The translations under genes were made by a program, and so were the position numbers. A stretch of DNA of 57,918 nucleotides from assembly GCA_017560825.1 (NCBI GenBank), contig JAFZED010000039.1, positions 1 through 57,918 on the forward strand. Direction: 5' to 3'. The notes under the pieces are model-generated. The model made no database searches. It worked only from the letters and a program-made list of their open reading frames with translations, and was not told the DNA's origin. The DNA is from Bacteroidales bacterium. GTDB lineage: Bacteria > Bacteroidota > Bacteroidia > Bacteroidales > UBA932. This document shows, in pieces, positions 15,434 through 23,731 of the stretch (positions are counted from its first letter, which is position 1; the number at the start of each line of letters is the position of its first letter).

Positions 15434-16569
15434 ATATAGCGATAATCACACTGCCGCTTCACACCAACTACGGCGGCCTTCTGCAGGCATATGCGCTGAA
15501 GTATAAGCTTGAGCAGCAGGGATATAGGGCCGATGTCATCGACCTCAAGGACAAGATGCCTGCGCCGAAGGGACTGAAGGCGCCTTTCATATATATCCGA
15601 AGGATGGCCTCGGCCATATTCAAGGGCACGGAGGTCTTTCGCGAGAAAAGGTACGCGAGGGAACTTCCGGTCGTCGCAGCGAACACGTCAAGGTTCGTCG
15701 ACGAATATATATCCCCTCGTCTGATCGACGGATATAAGGATATAAAGGAAGGGGAGTACGACGCCTTCGTCGTCGGCAGCGACCAGGTGTGGAGACCGCT
15801 CTATTTCAGGAATATAGAGGATGCCTTTCTGAGGTTTGCAGAAGGCTGGGATGTGAGGAGGATTGCTTATGCGGCCTCATTCGGAACTGACCGTTTGGAG
15901 TACGAATATACGCAGCTGGAAGCCTGCGGAAAGCTTCTGGAGCAGTTCGACGCTGTTTCGGTGCGTGAGGATTCGGCCGTGCAGATGTGTGAAGAGTGGC
16001 TTGATTATGAGGGTGCTGTGCACGTTGCAGATCCTGTAATGCTTCTGGATGCATCGGAGCTGGCAGAGCTTGTGAAAAGGGCAGGCGAGTCCGAAGGACA
16101 CCCTGCCGCTGGCAGGATACTGACCTATATCCTTGATCCTTCCAAAGAGAAGTCAGCTGCAGTGGACTTTATCTCGAGGGTTTCGTCTGCGCAGGTCTAT
16201 GACGCTTCGGTAAATCCATATACGCGTGAACTTCCTCTGAATGAGCGTGTTGTGCCGTCGGTGGAAAAGTGGATTGCCGGTTTTGCAGAAGCTGATTTCG
16301 TGGTTACGGATTCTTTCCACGGCTGTGTGCTTTCTATACTTCTGCATAAGAAGTTCCTGGCTGTGGGAAATTCAAGAAGAGGTATGGCAAGACTGTCTTC
16401 TCTTCTGAATATGTTCGGACTTGAGGGAAGGCTGGTGCACGGGATCGATCCGGAAGATGACGGAGAGTATTTCCTTTCAGACATTGACTGGGAGGCTGTA
16501 GAAGAAAAGTTGAAGGCGTTCAGGGAGCATTCGGAAAAGTTCCTTGTTGATGCCCTTTCAAAAAGATAA
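15430..16569 (+). CDS. Polysaccharide pyruvyl transferase family protein
   Basis: These enzymes add a ketal-linked pyruvate from phosphoenolpyruvate to a sugar of a surface polysaccharide, giving it negative charge. The family marks are the opening IAIITLPLHTNYGGLLQAYAL, the central VVGSDQVWRP and the C-terminal TDSFHGCVLSILL. The protein has 379 residues, full length for the family, and is probably cytoplasmic. Four-base overlap with the Fe-S gene and a 4-bp gap to the GT2 gene place it in the operon core. Acceptor sugar unknown. Confidence 0.9.
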   Translation: MNIAIITLPLHTNYGGLLQAYALKYKLEQQGYRADVIDLKDKMPAPKGLKAPFIYIRRMASAIFKGTEVFREKRYARELPVVAANTSRFVDEYISPRLIDGYKDIKEGEYDAFVVGSDQVWRPLYFRNIEDAFLRFAEGWDVRRIAYAASFGTDRLEYEYTQLEACGKLLEQFDAVSVREDSAVQMCEEWLDYEGAVHVADPVMLLDASELAELVKRAGESEGHPAAGRILTYILDPSKEKSAAVDFISRVSSAQVYDASVNPYTRELPLNERVVPSVEKWIAGFAEADFVVTDSFHGCVLSILLHKKFLAVGNSRRGMARLSSLLNMFGLEGRLVHGIDPEDDGEYFLSDIDWEAVEEKLKAFREHSEKFLVDALSKR

Positions 16570-16573
16570 GCTT

Positions 16574-17593
16574 ATGGATAAGAACAGGTTGAGCATCATC
16601 ATTCCGGTCTATAATGCCGAGGAGTATCTGGACAGATGTCTGGTGAGTGTCATTGAGCAGAGTTTCAGTTCGTATGAAGTCATCCTGGTGGATGACGGAA
16701 GTACGGATTCGTCTCCTCTTATATGTGACCGCTATTCGGCCACCGATCCTCGTTTCAGGACTATCCATAAAAAGAACGGTGGAGTCAGCAGCGCAAGAAA
16801 TGCGGGTCTGGATCTGGCCAAGGGCGAATTCATAATGTTTGTGGATTCGGACGATATGCTTTTGCCTGATGCGGTGGAAAGGATGTTTGAAGGCGTTGTA
16901 AATGAGGATCTTGTCGTCGGAGGATATACTGGATTCATCGGCGGGGTTCCGCATAAGGAAGTTCTCCCGCATAGTGACAGAGTGTATTCGGCGGCTGAGA
17001 TGAATATGTTCTTTGACGAGAACATCAGAAGGAACTGCGAGATGCTCGACGCTCCTTGGGCCAAGATGTTCCGTCGCAAGACCATCGGCGACCTGAGATT
17101 CTGTACAGACCTCCAGTATGCTGAAGACAAGCTGTTTGTGTTCGGATTCTTTGCGAGATGTCGTTCTGCAAGGACCTGTCCGGTGCCGGTCTACGGCTAC
17201 TACATCAGGCCGGGATCACTGGGAAGCGACATCAAGTCAGACTTCCATCTCATCCAGCTGCGCCGTTTCCTTCCAAAGTATGCTGCTGTACTTGAGGAAC
17301 TTACTCAGAAGTACCCTTCGAGTGTCAGACTTGCTGCCCTTTATCACGGAGACCTTGTCGGACGCTATGTGTGCCGCATCCTTAATATATTTATGTGCAG
17401 GAAGACAGCGCTTCTGGATGAAGGTTACCTTGGTTTCCTATATGACCTTATGGATAAGGACAACCGTCTTGGATTATTTTCAATCCGTGCCGGACAGGTG
17501 TTCAATATATTGCTGTATAAGATAGGAAAGGTGAAGTTTTCCATCAGCTCCTATCATCTCATCTCTAAGATAATGTCATTGTTCAATGCTTAG
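16574..17593 (+). CDS. Family 2 glycosyltransferase
   Basis: A 339-residue GT-A enzyme. The nucleotide-sugar binding core is clear: SIIIPVYNAEEYLDRCL, VDDGSTDSS, GGVSSARNAGLDLAKGE and the metal-binding DxD in FVDSDDML. It probably adds one sugar of the repeat unit on the cytoplasmic face of the membrane. The start is ATG 16574, four bases after the pyruvyl transferase stop; an earlier in-frame codon (16544) would overlap the previous gene. It overlaps the next gene by eight bases. Donor and acceptor cannot be predicted. Confidence 0.9.
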   Translation: MDKNRLSIIIPVYNAEEYLDRCLVSVIEQSFSSYEVILVDDGSTDSSPLICDRYSATDPRFRTIHKKNGGVSSARNAGLDLAKGEFIMFVDSDDMLLPDAVERMFEGVVNEDLVVGGYTGFIGGVPHKEVLPHSDRVYSAAEMNMFFDENIRRNCEMLDAPWAKMFRRKTIGDLRFCTDLQYAEDKLFVFGFFARCRSARTCPVPVYGYYIRPGSLGSDIKSDFHLIQLRRFLPKYAAVLEELTQKYPSSVRLAALYHGDLVGRYVCRILNIFMCRKTALLDEGYLGFLYDLMDKDNRLGLFSIRAGQVFNILLYKIGKVKFSISSYHLISKIMSLFNA

Positions 17594-18755
17594 GATCGCA
17601 GTCATATTCGAGAGCAGCCCTTTTGACAGAAAGGGGCTCTTCAATGCAGTGCACAACCGTGTGAAGCACCTTGCCGCATCGGGTAAATGTGAGGTGGATG
17701 TCTTCTGTGTGCATAGTCGGGACAATGCCCTTACCCGTCGCCTGAGACACACTCCGGAAGTTGAGGTGACAGATGAAGTGGTAATAGATGACATAAGGTA
17801 CAGCCTTATGTGGTACCGTTTCTCGATTTTTGATCATCTGACTGTCAACAAGTTGCACCTTAGACCCTTCTTTTTCTCGTGGTTTATGGACAGGGCGGTA
17901 AGGGTACTTGAGGGATATGACCGCATAGTGGCTCATTCGTTTACAGGTGGTCTGCTTGCTAAAGCTGCTTTCAAGCGTTACGGCGTGCCATATTTCGTCA
18001 CTTGGCACGGATCTGATGTCCATACACATCCTTGGCGCAATCCTTTGATACTCAAAGAGACACGCGCTGTAATGGAAGGGGCTTCCTGCAACTTCTTTGT
18101 AAGCAAGGCTTTGATGACTGCCTCAGACAGGATTACAGCTTCAGCAAAGAAAGATGTTCTTTATAACGGAGCCTCTGAGCAGTTTGTAAGGCTTCCGGAT
18201 GCTGAAAGGACAGCACTTCGAGAGAAATATGGACTTCAGACAGAAGAAAAGGTTGTGGCTTTTGTCGGAAACCTTGTGGCTGTAAAGAATGTGTCCACTC
18301 TATATGGAATCTTCAGCAGAGTCAGGGAACAGTACGACGGACCTCTGAGATTCTGGATCATAGGCGACGGAAAACTCCGTAAGAATGTTGAGAGTGACTT
18401 CGCTGCCGAGGTAGCTTTCCCTGTCAAGTTCTGGGGCAACGTTCCTTCTGAAGAAATGCCGGGCATAATGAACTGCATTGACGTTCTGGTTCTGCCAAGC
18501 CTGAACGAAGGCCTGCCTCTGGTCTGCGCCGAAGCTCTCGCCTGCGGCGCGAACGTAGTCGGCTCAAATGTCGGAGGCATTCCGGAAATCATAGGAAAGG
18601 CTTACACGATTCCTCATCCTGATCTGGAGGATACTTTTGCAGCCTGGATGGCAACAAAGGTGACCGACCTTCTGCAAATACCAGAACACCAGCCACTTCC
18701 GGACTATATCTCCTGGACAGCAACATCGCAAAAAGAATACGACTGCCTGAAGTAG
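17586..18755 (+). CDS. Family 4 glycosyltransferase
   Basis: A 389-residue GT-B enzyme. The donor-binding C-terminal domain shows VAFVGNLVAVKNVSTLY and the retaining-GT4 block NEGLPLVCAEALACG followed by VGSNVGGIPEII, i.e. the E-x7-E region. It is the last gene of the polysaccharide operon. Its final codons form the left arm of the transcription terminator, with the TAG stop in the loop. It overlaps the GT2 gene by eight bases. Confidence 0.9.
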   Translation: MLRIAVIFESSPFDRKGLFNAVHNRVKHLAASGKCEVDVFCVHSRDNALTRRLRHTPEVEVTDEVVIDDIRYSLMWYRFSIFDHLTVNKLHLRPFFFSWFMDRAVRVLEGYDRIVAHSFTGGLLAKAAFKRYGVPYFVTWHGSDVHTHPWRNPLILKETRAVMEGASCNFFVSKALMTASDRITASAKKDVLYNGASEQFVRLPDAERTALREKYGLQTEEKVVAFVGNLVAVKNVSTLYGIFSRVREQYDGPLRFWIIGDGKLRKNVESDFAAEVAFPVKFWGNVPSEEMPGIMNCIDVLVLPSLNEGLPLVCAEALACGANVVGSNVGGIPEIIGKAYTIPHPDLEDTFAAWMATKVTDLLQIPEHQPLPDYISWTATSQKEYDCLK

Positions 18756-18775
18756 ACAGTCGTATTCTTTATTTT
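18732..18775. terminator. Bidirectional terminator embedded in coding tails
   Basis: Perfect 14-bp arms (18732-18745 and 18757-18770) flank an 11-nt loop holding the GT4 stop codon (18753-18755). A T-rich run follows on the plus side and A-rich sequence on the other. The stop of the convergent hydrolase (18769-18771) overlaps the right arm, so both genes end inside the hairpin. Confidence 0.85.
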
Positions 18776-19692
18776 TCGAGTCCATCAAGATGCTGGAGGA
18801 TGTCATCCCAGATGGCTTGCTTTCCGGTTTCGTTGAGGATTTCGTGGCGGAGTCCTTCGTAGGCTTTTGATGTGACTTTGGTGTAGCCGTGAGATTTCAT
18901 ATGGCTGACTGCTTTGTCGAAATCCTTGAGGCTCATTATGCAAGGGTCTTCTGAGCCAGCGATGAAATGAATCGGAAGTTCTGGCTTGGAGACCTTCCAG
19001 CCTTTGTCCGAGTAGGTGTCTTGCATAAGATTGAACAGGCCGATGAAGCCGTTGGCTGTGAATGTGTAGCCGCAGAGTGGACTCTCATTATATATACTTA
19101 CATTTTCCTTGTCGGTCGAGAGCCAGGCGTTCGGGCCCTCAGCACTGAACTTCTTGTTGTAGCCGTCGAAGGCCATCTTCTGTATGATTGCTGGCCTGTG
19201 TCTGTCGCCCTTGATTGCCGCAATGAGTCTTGTTAGCAGCTTTCCTGCACCTGCGGCAGGATTAGCGCTCGGGCTTCCGCAGACTATGAGGGAGTCGATG
19301 GTGTCATCATATCTCTTTGTGTATGAACGTACTGCGAGTGATCCCATACTGTGGCCGAAGAGGTGGCAGGGGAGTCCGGGGTGCAGCTTTTTCATCTCCT
19401 GATTGACAATGAGAAGGTCGTCAACCAGTGCTTCATAGCCTCCTGTGTAGAAATATCCAAGATCTTCGCTGCAGAGGACGGATTCTCCGTGACCTCTGTG
19501 GTCGTTGATGACGCAGATATAGCTGTTGCTGCTGAGGAATTCCATAAAAGGAAGATACCTTTCCTTGTGCTCGCACATTCCGTGGGCGAACTGGACGATG
19601 CCTTTGGGCTTGATTTCCTCGACGGGATAGGTTGCAAGACAACTGATCTGAAGACCGTCCTGGCGTGACGGAAGACTGAAGGTTTGATGCAT
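18769..19692 (-). CDS. Alpha/beta hydrolase (lysophospholipase/monoacylglycerol lipase-like)
   Basis: This 307-residue serine hydrolase has the oxyanion segment VQFAHGMCEHKERY and the nucleophile elbow GHSMGS. The catalytic Asp is probably in AGSEDPCIM and the His in GLRHEILNE. The HGMxEHxxRY pattern and INDHRGHGES are typical of the Hydrolase_4 group, which includes monoacylglycerol lipases and lysophospholipase L2. No signal peptide is seen, so it is probably cytoplasmic. It follows the pseudouridine synthase gene by 19 bp on the same strand and is likely co-transcribed. Substrate unknown. Confidence 0.85.
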   Translation of the reverse strand: MHQTFSLPSRQDGLQISCLATYPVEEIKPKGIVQFAHGMCEHKERYLPFMEFLSSNSYICVINDHRGHGESVLCSEDLGYFYTGGYEALVDDLLIVNQEMKKLHPGLPCHLFGHSMGSLAVRSYTKRYDDTIDSLIVCGSPSANPAAGAGKLLTRLIAAIKGDRHRPAIIQKMAFDGYNKKFSAEGPNAWLSTDKENVSIYNESPLCGYTFTANGFIGLFNLMQDTYSDKGWKVSKPELPIHFIAGSEDPCIMSLKDFDKAVSHMKSHGYTKVTSKAYEGLRHEILNETGKQAIWDDILQHLDGLEK

Positions 19693-19711
19693 AGTGTGTC
19701 GGTTTTATGTT

Positions 19712-20413
19712 CTATAGGAAATGCTTCATTGTACGAGGCAGTTGAGAGGTAAACTTCATAACCTTTCCTGTCCACGGATGGATGAATGAGAGAGTGCCGG
19801 CGTGGAGTGCAAGGCGTCCTATCGGGTTGCTGGAAGCTCCATATTTTCGGTCTCCGGCGATAGGATGGCCGATCCAGTGCGAATGGGTACGGATCTGGTT
19901 CTTTCTTCCAGTCTCCAGTTCGAACTCTACGAATGTGTACTTCAAGTCATTGATTTCGACACGCTTGAGTGTCTGACAATGTGTTGCGGCGAACTGCCAG
20001 TCCTTGCGAGGCGGCTTTGACGGGTTGTCCCCCTTTTCGAATGGGAAGCAGTGGACTTTCATCGACTTCTTGTTCTCGTACAGCCAGGACTGGATCCATC
20101 CCTCGTCTTCGTCCACCCATCCCTCGATGAGGGCTGTGTACTTTCTTTCCTGCACTGCCTCGTTCCAGTTCTCCTGAAGCGAGATCTTCGTGTCCTGGTC
20201 CTTTGCAAACACGATCACACCTGATGTGTCGCGGTCCAGTCTGTGCACGATGAAGATCTTTCCGGCATAGTCATATATCCTTGAATATGCTGTGTCTTCG
20301 CCTTCTTTCCCTGTCGACATCGTCAGCAGGCCGCTCGGCTTGTCTGCCACGATAAGCCACTGGTCTTCATATATAATCTCAAGGTCGTCCCTTTGTCTTT
20401 TCTCCTTTCTCAT
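19712..20413 (-). CDS. RluA-family pseudouridine synthase
   Basis: This 233-residue enzyme isomerises uridine to pseudouridine in rRNA or tRNA. The catalytic motif HRLDRDTSGVIVFAKD contains the invariant Asp. LIVADKPSGLLTMS and GRKNQIRTHSHWIGHPIAGDRKYG complete the RluA signature. There is no S4 domain, as in RluA or the shorter family members. The target base cannot be told from sequence. Its promoter is divergent from the hsdR_N gene: the -7 box at 20437-20430 ends 16 bp before the ATG. Confidence 0.9.
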   Translation of the reverse strand: MRKEKRQRDDLEIIYEDQWLIVADKPSGLLTMSTGKEGEDTAYSRIYDYAGKIFIVHRLDRDTSGVIVFAKDQDTKISLQENWNEAVQERKYTALIEGWVDEDEGWIQSWLYENKKSMKVHCFPFEKGDNPSKPPRKDWQFAATHCQTLKRVEINDLKYTFVEFELETGRKNQIRTHSHWIGHPIAGDRKYGASSNPIGRLALHAGTLSFIHPWTGKVMKFTSQLPRTMKHFL

Positions 20414-20429
20414 AAGTGAACCATTTCCA

Positions 20430-20437
20430 CAAAGATA
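20430..20437 (-). promoter_or_regulatory. -7 box for the pseudouridine synthase operon
   Basis: TATCTTTG on the minus strand. The opposite-strand box with the identical sequence is 13 bp away (20451-20458), so the two promoters are face to back and probably compete. Confidence 0.65.
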
Positions 20438-20450
20438 AAAAACTTTTGAT

Positions 20451-20458
20451 TATCTTTG
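20451..20458 (+). promoter_or_regulatory. -7 box for hsdR_N-cca-xerC-hpf
   Basis: TATCTTTG ends six bases before ATG 20465, giving an almost leaderless transcript. An in-frame TTG at 20456 falls inside the box and is rejected as the start. Confidence 0.65.
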
Positions 20459-20464
20459 CAGATT

Positions 20465-20887
20465 ATGTATGACTTAACTACCATATGGGATCCGCTTCGT
20501 AAAAAGCACGTCGCAATGACTCCTGAAGAGAAGGTGCGTCAGTGGTTCATAGGCAGGCTGGCCGAGGACATAGAGGTGCCTCTGCATATGATGATGAGCG
20601 AAGCAGGATTCAAGCTCGGCGACAAGCAGTTCCGCGCAGACATCCTGGTCTATGACCGTCAGGCAAGGCCGGTCGTGGTGGTGGAGTGCAAGAGGCCGGA
20701 AGTGGAGCTCACCAAGGAAGTCCTCGAACAGGCGGTCCGCTACAATATGGTGCTGAATGTCAGATATATAATAATCACTAACGGGTTGAGAACCCTTATA
20801 TGTCGCAGAGAAGAAAAGGACGGAAATATACAATATGTTCCTGCCGCTTCGCTGCCGGTATATTCTGAAATGATATGTCAACAATAA
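20465..20887 (+). CDS. Stand-alone HsdR N-terminal (type I restriction nuclease-like) domain protein
   Basis: A 140-residue protein consisting of one HSDR_N-type domain with a PD-(D/E)xK nuclease core: the Asp in FRADILVYD and the ExK in VVVECKRPE. The helicase/translocase part of HsdR is absent, and no hsdM or hsdS lies nearby, so it is not a restriction-modification system. The first gene of a housekeeping operon, it overlaps cca by 13 bp. From memory, similar small proteins occur near holA in Bacteroidota. A role in DNA or RNA repair is possible but unproven. All predicted catalytic residues are present. Confidence 0.8.
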   Translation: MYDLTTIWDPLRKKHVAMTPEEKVRQWFIGRLAEDIEVPLHMMMSEAGFKLGDKQFRADILVYDRQARPVVVVECKRPEVELTKEVLEQAVRYNMVLNVRYIIITNGLRTLICRREEKDGNIQYVPAASLPVYSEMICQQ

Positions 20888-22383
20888 CACAAGGATTTCT
20901 GGATCATAAGATCTTTTCAATCGTATCCGAAGTCGCCGAGTCCCTCGGCGTCAGGGCTTTTGTCATCGGAGGATATGTGCGTGACTGCTTCCTGGGCCGT
21001 CCGAGCAAGGACATAGATATAGTGGTGGAAGGCAGCGGTATCGCTCTGGCAGAAGCGGTCGGTGAGAAGGTGCGCAGCAATGTGTCTGTCTTCAAGAATT
21101 TCGGTACGGCAATGCTCAGATTCCAGGGCATAGAGGTGGAATTCGTAGGAGCCAGAAAGGAATCCTACCGCAGGGATTCACGCAAGCCCATAGTCGAGGA
21201 CGGAACCCTCGAGGATGACCAGCTCAGAAGAGACTTTACCATCAATGCGATGGCCTTCAGCCTCCAGAAAGATGACTTCGGTGCCCTTGTGGACCCGTTC
21301 GGAGGCATAAGAGACCTGGCTGCAGGCATTATCCGTACTCCTCTGGATCCGGACACAACCTACAGTGATGACCCTCTCAGAATGGTCCGTGCCATCAGGT
21401 TTGCAACCAAACTCTCTACGCCGGAACAGACATTCACGATAGTTCCAGAATCACTTGAATCAATCGCCCGTAACCGTCAGAGGATGGAGATCCTGTCGAA
21501 GGAAAGGATAGTTGAAGAGCTCAACAAGATGCTCGTAACCCCGAAGCCTTCCATCGGATTCCAACTCCTTGATCAGACCGGACTTCTTGACTACATCCTT
21601 CCGCAGCTTGCAAAGCTTAAAGGCGTGGAAAGTGTTGATGGAAAGGGACATAAGGAAAACTTTACCCACACCCTTGAGGTGCTCGACAATGTAGCAGAGG
21701 CAGAGATGCAGGCCATAGCTGAAGGTACTCTCAAAGATTACCTTTTCGAAGACGGTGTCGAAGTGGAAAAGGTAAGAACCGAGCCTAACGTGTGGCTCAG
21801 ATGGGCTGCTCTCCTTCACGACATTGCAAAGCCTGCTACAAAAAGATACGATCCGGCTCTGGGATGGACCTTTCACGGTCACGAGGTTGTGGGAGCGAGG
21901 TGGATTCCGAAGATCTTCCAGGGTCTGAAGATGCCGCTCAACGAGAAGATGAAGTATGTCCAGAAGCTTGTGAATCTTCATCTGCGACCTATAGCCCTTG
22001 TAACTGAGGAAGTTACGGATTCGGCTGTGAGAAGGCTCCTCTTTGATGCAGGCAATGACATCGATGACCTTATGCTTCTTTGCAGCGCCGACATCACCTC
22101 GAAGAATCCGCGCAAGGTGGCAAGGCTCAAGTCCAACTTCGAACTTGTCAAGACCAAGCTTGTTGAGGTCGAGGCCAAGGATGCGATCAGAAACTTCAAG
22201 AACCCTATCACCGGAGATTATGTGATGGATCTCTTCGGTATCGAGCCGAGCAACGTCATCGGCCAGCTCAAGGAGGCTGTAAAGAACGCCATCCTTGACG
22301 GTACCATCGAGAACAACTTCGAGGCGGCAGACGCATTTATGCGAGAAAGAGCCGCCGAAATCGGAATGTATCCGGTGAAATAA
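20875..22383 (+). CDS. cca: CCA tRNA nucleotidyltransferase with HD domain
   Basis: A 502-residue protein. The N-terminal class II polymerase head has VIGGYVRDCFLGRPSKDIDIVVEGSG (DxD metal site), then RRDFTINAMAF and DPLRMVRAIRFA. The C-terminal half carries an HD phosphohydrolase domain, with H in RWAALLHDIAKP and later histidine motifs. It adds or repairs the 3'-CCA of tRNAs; the HD domain may remove 2'-phosphates or cyclic phosphates. It overlaps the preceding gene by 13 bp and shares one base with xerC (TAATG), so translation is likely coupled. Confidence 0.93.
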   Translation: MSTITQGFLDHKIFSIVSEVAESLGVRAFVIGGYVRDCFLGRPSKDIDIVVEGSGIALAEAVGEKVRSNVSVFKNFGTAMLRFQGIEVEFVGARKESYRRDSRKPIVEDGTLEDDQLRRDFTINAMAFSLQKDDFGALVDPFGGIRDLAAGIIRTPLDPDTTYSDDPLRMVRAIRFATKLSTPEQTFTIVPESLESIARNRQRMEILSKERIVEELNKMLVTPKPSIGFQLLDQTGLLDYILPQLAKLKGVESVDGKGHKENFTHTLEVLDNVAEAEMQAIAEGTLKDYLFEDGVEVEKVRTEPNVWLRWAALLHDIAKPATKRYDPALGWTFHGHEVVGARWIPKIFQGLKMPLNEKMKYVQKLVNLHLRPIALVTEEVTDSAVRRLLFDAGNDIDDLMLLCSADITSKNPRKVARLKSNFELVKTKLVEVEAKDAIRNFKNPITGDYVMDLFGIEPSNVIGQLKEAVKNAILDGTIENNFEAADAFMRERAAEIGMYPVK

Positions 22384-23372
22384 TGGACTTAATAGATAAA
22401 TATATATCGTATGTTAGGGACGTCAGGCGCTATTCCGAAAGGACGGTGTCCATATATTCGGACGTCCTTGATGATTTTGTGCGGGTGACGCACGGCGGCG
22501 CTGATGTCTCCGACGGTGAACTTCTTGCCTCGCTGAATCCTTCGGAGATAAGGTCATATGAAGTGAATATGCTGGATTCCGGCAAATCTCCCAGAACCGT
22601 CGGGCTCCATCTGTCTGCCCTGAGCGGTTTCTGCCGTTACCTTGTTTCCAAGGAACTTCTCAAGTCCAATCCGGTGAAGCTCGTACCTAAGCCTAAGCAG
22701 CAGAAACGCCTTCCGTCCTTCTTCCGAAAGGAGGCTCTTGAGGAGTATTTCAATATGACTCACGAGGTGGTCTTCGACCGTACGGCTCTTGAGGCCTTCA
22801 AGCTCGAACCCGATACAAAAAGCGGAACGGAAATATATAAAAGCCGTCTGGACCGTCTCATTGTGTCTGTGCTCTACAACCTGGGTCTTCGTCGTTCCGA
22901 GTTGATAGGAATGAACGTCGGAGATGTCGATTTTGGCAGAAAAGTTGTCAAAGTGAGGGGAAAGGGAGATAAAATGAGAGAAATTCCGGTTTTAGATGTG
23001 TTGTGTGAGGAAATTTTATTATATTTGGAAGCAGTTGAGGCGATGTGCGGTGGGAAAAGGTCTTTGAAAGAGCCGCTGCTTGTCACCGGCCGGGGACAGA
23101 GATTGTATCCGGGCTATGTGGACAAGGCAGTCAAGAGCGAGCTTGGTGGTGTCAAGGGCATAACGGGAAAGAAATCTCCTCACGTCCTGCGCCATTCTCT
23201 CGCAACCGGACTGCTGAACGAGGAGGCGGACCTGAACTCCATAAAGGAGCTTCTGGGACACTCTTCACTCGCGGCAACTCAGGTCTATACTCACAGCAGT
23301 ATCTCCCGACTGAAGGATATTTATAAATCAGCCCACCCAAGGGCAAAAAGCGGAGGTAAAAATGGAGATTAG
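22383..23372 (+). CDS. xerC: Tyrosine recombinase of the XerC/XerD type
   Basis: A 329-residue site-specific recombinase. An N-terminal SAM-like core-binding domain (residues about 1-95) is followed by the catalytic domain. Catalytic residues: Arg in LGLRRSELIG, Lys in VRGKGDKMREIP, His and Arg in HVLRHSLATGLL, His in LGHSSLAA and the Tyr nucleophile in TQVYTHSS. Full length and an operon with cca and hpf point to the chromosomal dimer-resolution enzyme rather than an element integrase. There is about 20-30 residues of extra sequence between the domains (the FDRTALEAFKLEPD region). It overlaps hpf by 11 bp. Confidence 0.85.
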   Translation: MDLIDKYISYVRDVRRYSERTVSIYSDVLDDFVRVTHGGADVSDGELLASLNPSEIRSYEVNMLDSGKSPRTVGLHLSALSGFCRYLVSKELLKSNPVKLVPKPKQQKRLPSFFRKEALEEYFNMTHEVVFDRTALEAFKLEPDTKSGTEIYKSRLDRLIVSVLYNLGLRRSELIGMNVGDVDFGRKVVKVRGKGDKMREIPVLDVLCEEILLYLEAVEAMCGGKRSLKEPLLVTGRGQRLYPGYVDKAVKSELGGVKGITGKKSPHVLRHSLATGLLNEEADLNSIKELLGHSSLAATQVYTHSSISRLKDIYKSAHPRAKSGGKNGD

Positions 23373-23652
23373 AGTTCAGAGCATCAAGTTCAATGCAGAT
23401 CAGAAACTGTTGGACTTTATCGAGAAGAAGTTTTCTCGTATCGAGAAATTCTATGATGCGGTAACAGGAGTGGATGTGGCGCTTTCATTGCTTCCAGATC
23501 ACGAAAACAAGAACGTAAAGGTGCAGGTGCACATCCCTGGCAACACCATCGTGGTCGAGAAGAATGCTAAGACCTTCGAAGACGCAGTTGTCGATTGCGC
23601 CGACATTCTCAAGGAAAAGCTTGTAAAAGCAAAGGAGAAAAAAGCAGAATAA
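23362..23652 (+). CDS. hpf: Short ribosome hibernation-promoting factor (HPF/RaiA)
   Basis: A 96-residue protein with the beta-alpha-beta-beta-beta-alpha layout of the HPF/YfiA family. Family marks are the opening IRVQSIKFNADQKLLDFIEKKFSRIEKF (quoted discontinuously), then VQVHIPGNTIVVEK and FEDAVVDCADILKEKL. It binds the 30S subunit during slow growth and blocks translation. The long-form C-terminal dimerisation domain is missing. It is the last gene of its operon, followed by a textbook terminator. Start ATG 23362 overlaps xerC by 11 bp. Confidence 0.9.
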   Translation: MEIRVQSIKFNADQKLLDFIEKKFSRIEKFYDAVTGVDVALSLLPDHENKNVKVQVHIPGNTIVVEKNAKTFEDAVVDCADILKEKLVKAKEKKAE

Positions 23653-23673
23653 GATAGAATTCAGGAAATTTGA

Positions 23674-23703
23674 TGAAGCAGCCGGAAGGTTGCTTCATTT
23701 TTT
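23674..23703 (+). terminator. Intrinsic terminator after hpf
   Basis: tgaagcagcc pairs with ggttgcttca (one G-T wobble) around a ggaa tetraloop, followed by a run of six or more T. It ends the hsdR_N-cca-xerC-hpf transcript just before the holA promoter. Confidence 0.9.
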
Positions 23704-23716
23704 GTGTAATTCTGTG

Positions 23717-23724
23717 TATCTTTG
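23717..23724 (+). promoter_or_regulatory. holA promoter -7 box
   Basis: TATCTTTG ends seven bases before ATG 23732. Open-frame codons upstream (from 23690) would lie in the preceding terminator. Confidence 0.65.
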
Positions 23725-23731
23725 TAGGATT

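Noticed and set aside
12648-18755. Complete capsule locus
   Set aside because: There is no Wzy polymerase, export system or initiating sugar-phosphate transferase, so only part of a pathway is encoded here.
20465-20887. Type I restriction-modification system
   Set aside because: Only the HsdR N-terminal domain is present; there is no helicase, methylase or specificity gene in the window.
22383-23372. Tyrosine recombinase as the integrase of a mobile element
   Set aside because: It is embedded with overlaps in a housekeeping operon (cca, hpf), with no att repeats, tRNA target or cargo genes nearby.
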